A DNA stretch of 64,000 bases, from positions 2,666,001 to 2,730,000 of the forward strand of contig NZ_CP080647.1 of the NCBI RefSeq assembly GCF_019599145.1. Reading direction: 5' to 3'. The notes beneath the pieces were generated by a model that had not been told where the DNA came from, did no database searches, and worked only from the letters and a program-made list of their open reading frames with translations. Shown here one piece after another: positions 24,835-33,201 of the stretch (positions are counted from its first letter, which is position 1; every line of letters begins with the position of its first letter). This DNA is from Streptomyces akebiae. GTDB taxonomy: Bacteria; Actinomycetota; Actinomycetes; Streptomycetales; Streptomycetaceae. The translations under genes and the position numbers were made by a program.

Positions 24835-25482
24835 TCAGGCCGTCTCGACCGGCAGGACGTCCGGGGAGAGGGCGCCCGCGTGAGCGGTGGCGGCCGTCAT
24901 GCGGCGGCGGTGGTGACGGCGGCACAGGACCTCGTAGCCGATGTCGTCCGGCTGGTTGACGTCGCCGACGACGACCTGGGCACCCTCGACGACCATCTGA
25001 CCGCCTATGGTGCGGGCGTTGTGGGTGGCGCGGGCGCCGCACCAGCACAGGGCCTCGACCTGGAGGACCTCGACGCGGTCGGCCAGCTCGACCAGACGCT
25101 GGGAGCCTGGGAAGAGCTTGGAGCGGAAGTCGGTCGTGATGCCGAAGGCGTAGACGTCCAGGCCCAGGTCGTCCACGACGCGGGCGAGTTGGTCGATCTG
25201 CCCCGGAGCGAGGAACTGGGCCTCGTCGGCGATCACATAGTCCGCGCGACGGCCCTGGGAGAGGTGGTCGACCAGGTACGCGTAGAGGTCCTGGCCGTCC
25301 TCGACCTCGACGGCGTCGGTGACCAGGCCCAGCCGCGACGACAGCTTGCCCTCACCGGCACGGTCGTCACGCGTGAAGATCATGCCCTGGAGTCCGCGCG
25401 CCGAGCGGTTGTGCTCTATCTGGAGCGCCAGCGTCGACTTCCCGCAGTCCATGGTTCCGGAGAAGAACACGAGCTCGGGCAT
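24835..25482 (-). CDS. tdk: Thymidine kinase
   Basis: 215 residues. It phosphorylates thymidine with ATP in the salvage pathway. The P-loop is FFSGTMDCGKSTLALQ, the catalytic and DEAQ motifs are VIADEAQFL, and the zinc-binding cysteines are in CWCGARATHNARTIGG and VLCRRHHRRR. The length agrees with the type II (TK1-like) family. It sits 79 bp downstream of the phosphodiesterase-like gene, in the same direction. Confidence 0.96.
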   Translation of the reverse strand: MPELVFFSGTMDCGKSTLALQIEHNRSARGLQGMIFTRDDRAGEGKLSSRLGLVTDAVEVEDGQDLYAYLVDHLSQGRRADYVIADEAQFLAPGQIDQLARVVDDLGLDVYAFGITTDFRSKLFPGSQRLVELADRVEVLQVEALCWCGARATHNARTIGGQMVVEGAQVVVGDVNQPDDIGYEVLCRRHHRRRMTAATAHAGALSPDVLPVETA

Positions 25483-25561
25483 GTTGAGTTGAGCACCTTT
25501 CGGCGAGGAGGGCGAGGTTCCGGATCCGGCGGGAGGGCGGGGTGAGCGGCGGCAGGACCTC

Positions 25562-26749
25562 TCAGGAGCGTACTTCGAGCAGCGGGACCAGCTGTTCGAC
25601 GGGGGTCATCGAACCGTGGTTGCCGACCATCGCCGACTCCTTGGGCTCCCGCTCGGAGGCGACGATCAGGACGTCGTCATGGGCCGCCGCGACCACATCG
25701 CCCAAGCGGGCGTACACGCGTTCGTCGATGTGCGGGCCGAACCAGCCCGCCGCGATGGCCTCGTCGCGCGAGGCGATCCAGAACTGCTCGCCGAGCACCT
25801 CGCGCCAGCAGGTCAGGACGTCCGACTCGGCGCCCGGCACCGCGTACACATGGCGGGCCCGGCCCTCGCCGCCCAGCAGGGCGACCCCGGCACGCAACTC
25901 CCAGTCCTCGTCGAAGTCGATGCGGTGCTGCTCGTCGAACGGGATGTCGATCATGCCGTGGTCGGCGGTGACGTACAGGGCGGTGCGCGGCGGGAGTTGC
26001 TCGGCCAGACGCTGGACCAGCCGGTCGACGTGCATGAGCTGGCCGCGCCAGGCGTCGGAGTCGACACCGAAGCGGTGCCCCGCGCCGTCCAGCTCGGAGT
26101 AGTAGGTGTAGATCAAGGCGCGGTCCCCGGCGGACAGCTGCTCGGCGGCCAGGTCCATGCGGTCCTCGCCGGAGAGGCGGCCGTGGAAGGTGCCGCCGCT
26201 CAGCGCGATCTGGGTGAGCGGCGTGTTCTGGAAGGCCGGGGAGGTGACCTGGGCGGTGTGCACACCCGCCCGGTCGGCGAGCTGGAAGATCGTGGGGTAC
26301 GGCTGCCACACCTTCGGCGACGTCCACGGCTGCCAGCGGAGCTGGTTCATCAGCTCCTGGGTCCGCGGGTCGCGGACCGTGTAACCGGGCAGTCCGTGCG
26401 CGCCCGGGGGCAGACCGGTGCCCACGGAGGCGAGGGAGGTCGCGGTGGTGGCCGGGTATCCCGCGGTGATGGGGCGGCCCGTGCCGCCGCGTGAGGACGC
26501 CAGCAGCGCCGTCAGGTAGGGCGCCTCGTCGGGGTGTGCCTTCAGCTGCTCCCAGCCCAGGCCGTCGACCAGGAAGACACACACGCGGTCGGCCGCCGTC
26601 AGTTCCGGTATCGAGGCGGTCGTACCGGGGACCCCCATGCCCGCCGCGACGGTGGGCATGAGGTCGGCGAGCGAGCCGACGCCGTACTCGGGGACGGGGG
26701 CGGAGCCGAGAGCCAGCGGTTCCGGGTGGTCCCAGGTGGGCAGCGCCAT
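25562..26749 (-). CDS. Alkaline phosphatase-superfamily nucleotide pyrophosphatase/phosphodiesterase
   Basis: 395 residues. The alkaline phosphatase superfamily core is present: metal-binding aspartate in CVFLVDGLGWEQL, a nucleophilic threonine in YPATTATSLAS, and histidine/aspartate ligands in YYSELDGAGHRFG and VTADHGMIDIP. This matches the type I phosphodiesterase/nucleotide pyrophosphatase domain. The protein is probably cytoplasmic, as no signal peptide is seen. Its ATG shares one base with the stop of the DUF5998 gene, so the two are translationally coupled. The substrate is unknown. Confidence 0.9.
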   Translation of the reverse strand: MALPTWDHPEPLALGSAPVPEYGVGSLADLMPTVAAGMGVPGTTASIPELTAADRVCVFLVDGLGWEQLKAHPDEAPYLTALLASSRGGTGRPITAGYPATTATSLASVGTGLPPGAHGLPGYTVRDPRTQELMNQLRWQPWTSPKVWQPYPTIFQLADRAGVHTAQVTSPAFQNTPLTQIALSGGTFHGRLSGEDRMDLAAEQLSAGDRALIYTYYSELDGAGHRFGVDSDAWRGQLMHVDRLVQRLAEQLPPRTALYVTADHGMIDIPFDEQHRIDFDEDWELRAGVALLGGEGRARHVYAVPGAESDVLTCWREVLGEQFWIASRDEAIAAGWFGPHIDERVYARLGDVVAAAHDDVLIVASEREPKESAMVGNHGSMTPVEQLVPLLEVRS

Positions 26750-27336
26750 CAGCGGGTGGTGTCCGCGGTCGCCTCGGAGAGGGACTGGGCGAAGGCGAGG
26801 GCCTGGCGCACGGTCTCCGGGCCGTCACCGGCCTCGCTGACGCGCAGGCTGAGGTCGTCCGCCGTCGAGCTGCCCGTGTACCCGTGGTCCGCCTCACAGT
26901 TGGGGTCGCCGCAGGCGGCGGGCTCCAGGTCGATGCGCGAGACCGCACCCCAGCCGATGGTCAGGACGACCTCACGGGGCAGGGTGCCCGGGGTGTACGA
27001 CTCGGGATTGGCGACGACCCGGCTGAGCACGACCGACGAGATCCGGCCGAGCTTCACCGACTCGGTCGACGTCGTGGCGTACGGCGTGGGCGACGTGGTG
27101 TCCGCGGCCTGCTCGTCGGTGTGGCTCACGATGAAGCGGTTGCCCGTGAGGACGAGGACGGTGACGTGCCTCCGCACCTCGTTCGCGTCGAACGTCGTCT
27201 CCTGGTGGACCAGGTACGACTTGATGGCCTCGCCGCCGACAGCGGCCTCCACCGCCTCGGCCACGAGGGCCGGGTAGTAGCCGCTGCGCTCGATCGCCGC
27301 ACGCAGCCCCTGGGTCGTCGTACTGGTCTTGGCCAT
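26749..27336 (-). CDS. DUF5998 family protein
   Basis: 195 residues from ATG 27336. The fold looks alpha/beta with an N-terminal helix (LRAAIERSGYYPALVAEAVE), beta strands (HVTVLVLTGNRFIVSHTDE) and a conserved CGDPNCEADHGYTG loop, possibly metal-binding. The family is actinobacterial, without known function, and resembles phosphodiesterase partner proteins only by position. It overlaps the next gene by one base (TGATG on the minus strand). Confidence 0.85.
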   Translation of the reverse strand: MAKTSTTTQGLRAAIERSGYYPALVAEAVEAAVGGEAIKSYLVHQETTFDANEVRRHVTVLVLTGNRFIVSHTDEQAADTTSPTPYATTSTESVKLGRISSVVLSRVVANPESYTPGTLPREVVLTIGWGAVSRIDLEPAACGDPNCEADHGYTGSSTADDLSLRVSEAGDGPETVRQALAFAQSLSEATADTTR

Positions 27337-27432
27337 GACGTCCATCCTACGGTGGCGCACTGACTGCGAGGGACCGCTCTGCCGTCTCCGTTCTGTCGTG
27401 GACGGATCAATACGGGGGCCGTCTGCCGCGCC

Positions 27433-30400
27433 TCAGTACGCCGGCAGCGTCCTCGGGCCGAGGTCGTCGCGAGCGGGCGGGCGCGCGAGCCGGACGGTGG
27501 CGCCGAGCACGCTGAGGCCCTGCGGGGCGACGACGACGGGCTCCAGGGAGACCGCCACGACCTCGGGGTGGTCGTCGACCAGCCGCGACACCCGCAGCAG
27601 CAGCTCCTCCAGCGCCTCCGTGTCGACGGGGGCCGAGCCCCTCCAGCCGAAGAGGAGGGGTGCCGTCCGGATCGATCGGACCAGTGCGGCCGCGTCCCGC
27701 TCGGTGGCCGGAATCAGGCGGTGCGCCATGTCCCCGAGCAGCTGCGACGCGGGACCGGCGAGCCCGAACGAGAGCACCGCTCCGGCCGCCGGGTCCACCA
27801 CGGTCCGCACGATCGTGTCGACCCCGCGCGGAGCCATGCCCTGCACGACCGGGCGCAGTTCGTCCGGCCCTCCGAAGAGGTCCGTCAACTCCGCGTACGT
27901 CCGACGCAGTTGCTCCTCGTCCGCCAGGTCGAGCCGTACGCCGCCCAGGTCGGCCCGGTGTCGCAGGTGCGGGGCGGTCGTCTTGAGGGCGACGGGATAG
28001 CCGATGAGCTGCGCCGCCTTCGCGGCCTCGTCGGGCGTCGGCGCGGGGCGCGCCTGCCACAGGCGAATGCCGTACCGCGCGAGCAGCGCGCCCGTCTCGT
28101 CCGCCCCGAGAGTGAGTCCCTCGCCGCTGGCCAGCAGCGCGTCGATCTGCTCGGCCGCCCCCTTCTCGTCGATGTCCTCGTACTCGGGCACCCGGCCCGG
28201 CTCCGCCGCCTCCCGCCGCCACTGGGCGTAGTTCACGGCTTCGGAGAGCGCCCGAACGGCCCGCTCGGCGGCGGGGTAGGCGGGGATGAGGCGGGAATCA
28301 GCCGACTCCGGAGGGGCCATCGCCCCGGCCTCGTCACCTGTACCTACGCCTGCACCCGTACCTGAACCGGCCGTGCCGGGACCTGTCATGTCCGGACCTG
28401 CCGCGCCGGGGCCTCCGGGGCTTGCCGCGCCGGCAGGCGACGATGTGTCCGCGCCCGTTCCTGCCGTCCTCGGGGTCGCTTCGGCCCCCTCGCTCTCCTC
28501 GGTGGGCGATCGGCGGAGCGGGTGGTCCGAGGCCGAGGGGCCGGGGGGCCTCTCGGTGGCGTGGGGTGCCGTGCTGGCCGCGGCGGACAACGCCTCCGCG
28601 AGCCCGCCCAACTCGACGTGGACGACCAGCACCGGCTTCGACGGGTTGGCGGCGGCAGCCGACCGCAGGGCCTCCGCCAGGGCCGCGTCCCCCGGAGACG
28701 TCTCCCCCAGCGCGGGTATCGCCGTCACCACCACCGCGTCGCACGAGTCGTCCGCCAGCGCCCTCGACAACGCCGCGTGGAAGTCCCCCGCCGAGGCCCC
28801 GGTCGTCAGATCCAGCGGCGGCAGCGGTCGCAACCCCTCGGAGAGACACGCGTCGTAGGTGAGCATCCCGAGCGACTCGGAGTTCCCCAGGATCGCCACC
28901 CGCGGCCCCGCCGGCAGCGGTTGCCGGGCCAGCAGCAACCCCGCGTCGACCAGTTCCGTGATCGTGTCGACCCGGATCACCCCTGCCTGCCGCAGCAGGG
29001 CGGACACGGTGGTGTGGGGCAGCTGGGTGGCGCGCACGGCATGACCCAGGGGCGCGGAGCCATGGCGCGCCCCCTGCACCACCACGAGCGGCTTGACCGC
29101 CGCCGTGCGTCGGGCGAGGCGGGTGAACTTGCGCGGGTTGCCGATGGACTCCAGGTACATCAGGACGACATCGGTGTCCGGGTCGTCGTACCAGTACTGG
29201 AGGACGTCGTTCCCGGACACGTCCGCGCGGTTGCCGGACGAGACGAACGTGGAGACGCCCGTGACCCCGGTGACCCCTCCCCCGCGCCGGTGCAGCCGGG
29301 AGAGCAGGGCGATCCCGATGGCGCCGGACTGGGCGAAGAGGCCGATGCGACCGGAGCGCGGTGTCTCGGGGGCGAGCGAGGCGTTGAGCCGTACGTCGAG
29401 GGCGGTGTTGATGATGCCGAAGGCGTTCGGCCCGATGATGCGCATGCCGTACGAGCGGGCCTGGCGCACCAGTTCGCGCTGGCGTTCGCGCCCGTCGGGC
29501 CCGCTCTCCGCGTATCCGGCGGAGACGACCACGAGGCCCTGCACACCGTGCTCGCCGCACTCGGCGACGACCTCGGGGACATGGGCGGCGGGGACGGCGA
29601 CCACCGCGAGGTCGACGGGTCCCTCGATGTCGGTGACGGACCGGTGCGCGGGCACCCCGGCGAGTTCCTTCTCGTCCTCCCCGAGCGCCTTGTTGACCGC
29701 GTAGAGCCGCCCCGTGAAGCCCGCGTCCCGGAGGTTGGCGAGCACGCCGCGGCCCACTCCGCCCGGCGTGCGCCCGGCGCCGACGACCGCGACCGCGCCG
29801 GGGGCGAGCAGTCGCTGGACGGACCTGGCCTCGGCGCGCTGCTCCCGGGCGCGCTGGACGGCGAGGGAGCGGTCGGTGGGTTCCAGGTCGAACTCCAGCC
29901 GGACGACGCCGTCCTCGAAGCTGCGCTGCTGCTGGTACCCGGCGTCGGTGAACACCTTGATCATCTTGCTGTTGGCCGGCAGCACCTCGGCGGCGAAGCG
30001 TCTGATGTCGCGCTCGCGGGCGACGGCGGCGATGTGTTCGAGCAGGGCGGAGGCGACGCCGCGGCCCTGGTGGGCGTCCTGCACGAGGAAGGCGACCTCG
30101 GCCTCGTCGGCGGGGGCGGACGCGGGCATCCCGTCGGCGCCGATGCGGTCGTAGCGTACGGTGGCGATGAACTCGCCGCCGACCGTGGCGGCGAGCCCCA
30201 CCCGGTCCACGAAGTCGTGGTGCGTGAAGCGGTGGACGTCCTTGGCGGACAGGCGAGGGTACGGCGCGAAGAAGCGGTAGTACTTCGACTCGTCCGAGAC
30301 CTGCTCGTAGAAGCTGACGAGACGCTCGGCGTCATCAACGGTGATGGGCCTGATGCGTGCGGTGCCGCCGTCGCGCAGCACCACGTCGGCCTCCCAGTGG

Positions 30401-30435
30401 GCGGGGTACTCGTGCCGGTCCGACGAGGTCTGCAT
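27433..30435 (-). CDS. Fused GNAT acetyltransferase and ADP-forming acyl-CoA synthetase-like protein (PatA type)
   Basis: 1000 residues from ATG 30435. Residues 25-185 are a GNAT domain with the acetyl-CoA-binding loop DAHQGRGVASALLEH (about 120-134). Residues 205-345 form the CoA-binding domain (VAVVGAGRTPGGVGRGVL), followed by a succinyl-CoA-synthetase-like flavodoxin domain (IGLFAQSGAIGIALLSR). After a Pro/Gly/Thr-rich linker of about 90 residues comes an ATP-grasp domain (LLARYGIRLWQARPA, GYPVALKTTAPHLRHRADLGG). This GNAT-first order matches Streptomyces lividans PatA-type lysine acetyltransferases that acetylate and inactivate acyl-CoA synthetases. Synthetase activity is probably lost. 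The function is inferred. Confidence 0.88.
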   Translation of the reverse strand: MQTSSDRHEYPAHWEADVVLRDGGTARIRPITVDDAERLVSFYEQVSDESKYYRFFAPYPRLSAKDVHRFTHHDFVDRVGLAATVGGEFIATVRYDRIGADGMPASAPADEAEVAFLVQDAHQGRGVASALLEHIAAVARERDIRRFAAEVLPANSKMIKVFTDAGYQQQRSFEDGVVRLEFDLEPTDRSLAVQRAREQRAEARSVQRLLAPGAVAVVGAGRTPGGVGRGVLANLRDAGFTGRLYAVNKALGEDEKELAGVPAHRSVTDIEGPVDLAVVAVPAAHVPEVVAECGEHGVQGLVVVSAGYAESGPDGRERQRELVRQARSYGMRIIGPNAFGIINTALDVRLNASLAPETPRSGRIGLFAQSGAIGIALLSRLHRRGGGVTGVTGVSTFVSSGNRADVSGNDVLQYWYDDPDTDVVLMYLESIGNPRKFTRLARRTAAVKPLVVVQGARHGSAPLGHAVRATQLPHTTVSALLRQAGVIRVDTITELVDAGLLLARQPLPAGPRVAILGNSESLGMLTYDACLSEGLRPLPPLDLTTGASAGDFHAALSRALADDSCDAVVVTAIPALGETSPGDAALAEALRSAAAANPSKPVLVVHVELGGLAEALSAAASTAPHATERPPGPSASDHPLRRSPTEESEGAEATPRTAGTGADTSSPAGAASPGGPGAAGPDMTGPGTAGSGTGAGVGTGDEAGAMAPPESADSRLIPAYPAAERAVRALSEAVNYAQWRREAAEPGRVPEYEDIDEKGAAEQIDALLASGEGLTLGADETGALLARYGIRLWQARPAPTPDEAAKAAQLIGYPVALKTTAPHLRHRADLGGVRLDLADEEQLRRTYAELTDLFGGPDELRPVVQGMAPRGVDTIVRTVVDPAAGAVLSFGLAGPASQLLGDMAHRLIPATERDAAALVRSIRTAPLLFGWRGSAPVDTEALEELLLRVSRLVDDHPEVVAVSLEPVVVAPQGLSVLGATVRLARPPARDDLGPRTLPAY

Positions 30436-30572
30436 GGGCCCCAGAGTACGGCTCGCGTCCGACAACGGCGCGGGGCAGTCTGGGGGACGCACGACAGAAG
30501 CACAACAGAAGTGCGACAGCCGGTTCGCGGTCAGGCCGTGGGCCCGTTCCGGTACGTCGCCCCATATGGGAA

Positions 30573-30602
30573 ACTGGTCTAGACAACCCGGTCTAGACCT
30601 CT
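30573..30602. promoter_or_regulatory. Two tandem DasR-responsive elements upstream of ptsH
   Basis: ACTGGTCTAGACAACC (30573-30588) and CCCGGTCTAGACCTCT (30587-30602) each contain the core GTCTAGAC, with centres 14 bp apart. The known DasR dre consensus is A(G/C)TGGTCTAGACCA(G/C)T. The sites lie 36-65 bp before the ptsH start, where DasR is known to control the PTS genes in response to GlcNAc-derived phosphosugars. Confidence 0.88.
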
Positions 30603-30637
30603 CTGCAGCACCCGAGACACCTGAAGGGCAGCATCAC

Positions 30638-30919
30638 ATGGCTGAGCGCCGCGTCAACGTCGGCTGGGCCGAGGGCCTCCACGCCCGACCCGCATCCATC
30701 TTCGTCCGGGCCACCACGGCCTCCGGTATCCCCGTGACGATCGCCAAGGCCGACGGGAACCCCGTCAACGCGGCCTCCATGCTCGCGGTCCTGGGCCTCG
30801 GCGCCCAGGGCGGCGAGGAGATCGTGCTCGCCTCCGACGCCGAGGGCGCGGACGCCGCGCTCGACCGTCTGGCGAAGCTCGTCGCCGAGGGGCTCGAAGA
30901 ACTCCCCGAGACGGTCTGA
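30638..30919 (+). CDS. ptsH: HPr, phosphocarrier protein of the PTS
   Basis: 93 residues from ATG 30638. The active-site histidine H15 is in GLHARPAS, where it is phosphorylated by enzyme I and passed to EIIA proteins. The regulatory-serine region reads NAASMLAVLGLGAQ (S47). The length is typical for HPr. It is monocistronic: two dre operators precede it and a hairpin terminator follows. It is the general phosphocarrier for N-acetylglucosamine and fructose uptake in Streptomyces. Confidence 0.97.
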   Translation: MAERRVNVGWAEGLHARPASIFVRATTASGIPVTIAKADGNPVNAASMLAVLGLGAQGGEEIVLASDAEGADAALDRLAKLVAEGLEELPETV

Positions 30920-30971
30920 GCGACCGGGTAACCGAAGCGGAAAGGCCTGAAAAGCCGCCCCGCAGACACAC

Positions 30972-31007
30972 CGAAGGGCTCGTCCGATTTATCGGGCGAG
31001 CCCTTCG
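30972..31007 (+). terminator. ptsH terminator hairpin
   Basis: CGAAGGGCTCG (30972-30982) pairs with CGAGCCCTTCG (30997-31007), extended inward with one mismatch to a loop of about 2-4 bases. It lies between convergent ptsH and the GntR gene. Confidence 0.8.
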
Positions 31008-31088
31008 CATTTCCGTCCGGTTTCCGTTCTGCGGGCAGCAGAAATAATGCCCTTCGGAATTCTTCCCTCTTTGTATACGGCGCCTGTG

Positions 31089-31793
31089 TTAATGCCGCAG
31101 GCTCGGCATGTTTACGGGGTGTTGCGAAGTCCTCACACGCTCCGGCCGCTCCGCCCCGCCGGCCCCGGCCGGAAATCGGAGCCGGTGCGCGGCGGTGGCC
31201 CGCTCGGTGTGCAGGGACGTGATCGCCCGGGCCCGGTCGCTGTCGCCGCGCGCGACCGCGTCCACGATGCCGCCGTGGTCCGCCCAGGACTCCACGGGGT
31301 CGGCCGGCGCCTCGACCGCGTACATCCAGGCGATCTTGTGCCGCAGCTGGGCGAGTGTCGAGGTCAGGGCGGGGCTGCCGGAGGCCTGCGCGAGCGTCTC
31401 GTGGAACCAGCCGCCCAGCGAGCGCAGATCCTCGCTGTTGCCCCTCCTGGCCCGCTCCTGGCCCAGCCTGACCAGGCCCCGCAACACCTTCAGGTGGGCC
31501 TCCGTACGCCGCTGCGCGGCGCGGGCGGCCCCCAGGGGCTCCAGCAGCATGCGCATCTCCAGCAGGTCGGCGGCCTCCTGCTCGGTCGGCTCGGCGACGC
31601 ACGCGCCCGCGTGCCGACGGGTCACCACGAAGCCCTCGGCCTCCAGCGTGCGCAACGCCTCACGCACGGGCACCCGACTGACGCCGTAACGGCGGGCGAG
31701 CAGTTCCTCGGTGAGCCGGCTGCCGCGCTCGTAGACACCCGCGACGATGTCATCACGGATCGCCGTGCATACCGAGTGCGCCGGAATACGCAT
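31089..31793 (-). CDS. GntR-family (FCD-type) transcriptional regulator
   Basis: 234 residues from ATG 31793, with GGAGG 6 bases upstream. The N-terminal winged helix (about 5-75) reads AIRDDIVAGVYERGSRLTEE and RYGVSRVPVREALRTLEAEG, and a C-terminal helical FCD domain (about 85-215) contains LEMRMLLEPLGAARAA and WADHGGIVDAVARGD, where ligand or metal may bind. Its target is unknown. It is convergent with ptsH and co-directional with the M23 peptidase, so regulation of sugar metabolism is possible but unproven. Confidence 0.9.
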   Translation of the reverse strand: MRIPAHSVCTAIRDDIVAGVYERGSRLTEELLARRYGVSRVPVREALRTLEAEGFVVTRRHAGACVAEPTEQEAADLLEMRMLLEPLGAARAAQRRTEAHLKVLRGLVRLGQERARRGNSEDLRSLGGWFHETLAQASGSPALTSTLAQLRHKIAWMYAVEAPADPVESWADHGGIVDAVARGDSDRARAITSLHTERATAAHRLRFPAGAGGAERPERVRTSQHPVNMPSLRH

Positions 31794-31975
31794 GACCGAC
31801 CTCCGCCTTAATCCCCGTGAAACGTCGATGATTGACGTGTGTTCCAGCGACTCTATTGCAGAGAGCCGGAATTTCCGATGGCGGACCGGAATCCATGGAT
31901 ATTTTTTGGACAGGAGGTACGTCACAAGAGGTGCGTCGCAACAGGTTTGCGCAGCAGGTACGCACAACGAGGAAA

Positions 31976-31998
31976 GCCCCGGCTCGGTGAGCCGGGGC
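31976..31998 (-). terminator. Hairpin terminator after the M23 peptidase gene
   Basis: GCCCCGGCTC (31976-31985) and GAGCCGGGGC (31989-31998) form a 10-bp stem with a GGT loop. It lies 25 bp after the M23 gene stop. Confidence 0.8.
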
Positions 31999-32022
31999 CT
32001 CCTGCGAAGCGTCGGAAGCGCG

Positions 32023-32811
32023 TCAGACGTTCACGCCGTGCGAGCGCAGGTACGCGGCGGGGTCGATGTCCGAGCCGTACTCGGCCGTCGTCCGGGCCTC
32101 GAAGTGCAGGTGGGCGCCGGTGACGTTGCCGGTCGCCCCGGAGAGGCCTATCTGCTGGCCGGGGGTGACCGTCTGGCCGACGGAGACGCCGATGGACGAC
32201 AGGTGGCCGTACTGGGTGTACGTGCCGTCGTTCATCTTGATGACGATGTTGTTGCCGTAGGCGCCACCCCAGCCCGCCTCGACGACGGTGCCGGAGCCGA
32301 CGGCGACGACGGCCGTACCGGACGCGGCGTGGAAGTCGACACCGGTGTGGCTGCCGGAGGACCAGACGGCGCCGCCGGTCTTATAGCCGGTGGAGATGTA
32401 GGAGCCGCTGATGGGGGCGACGTAGGCGTTGAGGCGCTCGCGCTCGGCCGCGCGGGCGGCGCGGGCCTTGATCTCCTCGCGCTCCTTGGCGGCGGCACGT
32501 TCCTGCTCGGCCTTCTCGGCGGCGGCCTTCCTGGCCTCCTCCTGCGCCTTCTTCTTGACGGCGGCCACCTCGGCGGCCTGCTGCTGGGCCACGGCCTGGG
32601 CGTCGACCTGGTCCGCGACCGTGTCGCCGAGGGTGATGATCTGGTTCAGGCCGGTCTGCTCGACGGCGGGCTCTTCCGCGGCGAGCGCGGGGCCGGCCAG
32701 AGTGCCGAGGACACCGGTGGTGGTGAGAGCGGCTACGCCCACGTTCCTCGTGGTCGTGCGCTGCACACGGCCGGGACGGCGGTGCTTCCCGGGGGCGCGG
32801 GTGAACGCCAT
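32023..32811 (-). CDS. Secreted M23 (LytM-type) peptidoglycan peptidase
   Basis: 262 residues. A long signal peptide with basic N-terminus is followed by a hydrophobic core and likely cleavage after ALA (residues about 43-45, AGPALAAEEPA). Residues 60-125 form a Lys/Ala/Glu-rich coiled coil. The LytM domain carries the zinc ligands in SHTGVDFHA and AHLHFEA. It should cleave peptide cross-links in peptidoglycan during growth or spore germination. Its 5' leader contains a c-di-AMP riboswitch, as for other Streptomyces cell-wall hydrolases such as rpf genes. A terminator follows the stop. Confidence 0.93.
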   Translation of the reverse strand: MAFTRAPGKHRRPGRVQRTTTRNVGVAALTTTGVLGTLAGPALAAEEPAVEQTGLNQIITLGDTVADQVDAQAVAQQQAAEVAAVKKKAQEEARKAAAEKAEQERAAAKEREEIKARAARAAERERLNAYVAPISGSYISTGYKTGGAVWSSGSHTGVDFHAASGTAVVAVGSGTVVEAGWGGAYGNNIVIKMNDGTYTQYGHLSSIGVSVGQTVTPGQQIGLSGATGNVTGAHLHFEARTTAEYGSDIDPAAYLRSHGVNV

Positions 32812-32844
32812 GAAGTGGCTGGTCCTTTCCTTCCTTCTCGCCTA

Positions 32845-33003
32845 CCGGGTTAGCTGACGGGTTCGGAGCAGGAAGGTCTCCTACGGCTACCCCTCGTTTC
32901 GCGTCGCTCCGCGAAGGGCACCCGATTCACCCCAGGGACTGTGATGGGTCCCCGGCTCCCCTGGCTCGCGCCATGCGGGGACTCGGCGATGACTGTCCGG
33001 TGC
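32845..33003 (-). promoter_or_regulatory. Cyclic-di-AMP (ydaO-yuaA) riboswitch
   Basis: Reading the minus strand, the leader contains GAGCCGGGGACC, then GGGGTGAATCGGGT, GGGGTAGCCGTAGGAGACC, and GAACCCGTCAGCTAACC, the conserved blocks of the actinobacterial ydaO class. It lies immediately upstream of the M23 peptidase gene. In Streptomyces these elements switch cell-wall hydrolase genes off when c-di-AMP is high. The boundaries are approximate; no folding was computed. Confidence 0.9.
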
Positions 33004-33140
33004 CGCGGCTGCGGCGAACTTCTGACGAACAGCCGGACCGACGCTAAGTGGGCCGTCTTCGAAATAACAAACGGATCACAGGATTTGTTGCGTACGCCAC
33101 AGGTCAGACACGCAACCTCCGCCATCAATAGGGACAAACG

Positions 33141-33174
33141 GGGGCCCTGGTGACTCTTCCGTCACCAGGGCCCC
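33141..33174 (-). terminator. Terminator after the M16 peptidase operon
   Basis: GGGGCCCTGGTGAC (33141-33154) and GTCACCAGGGCCCC (33161-33174) form a perfect 14-bp stem with a six-base loop, 27 bp after the stop at 33202. Confidence 0.85.
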
Positions 33175-33201
33175 ACTGACACGCGTCCGTACGGTCAGCC
33201 C

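Noticed and set aside
28522..30582. Long plus-strand frame opposite the GNAT fusion gene
   Set aside because: Shadow frame with repetitive Gly/Val/Asp composition; the minus frame has three recognisable domains.
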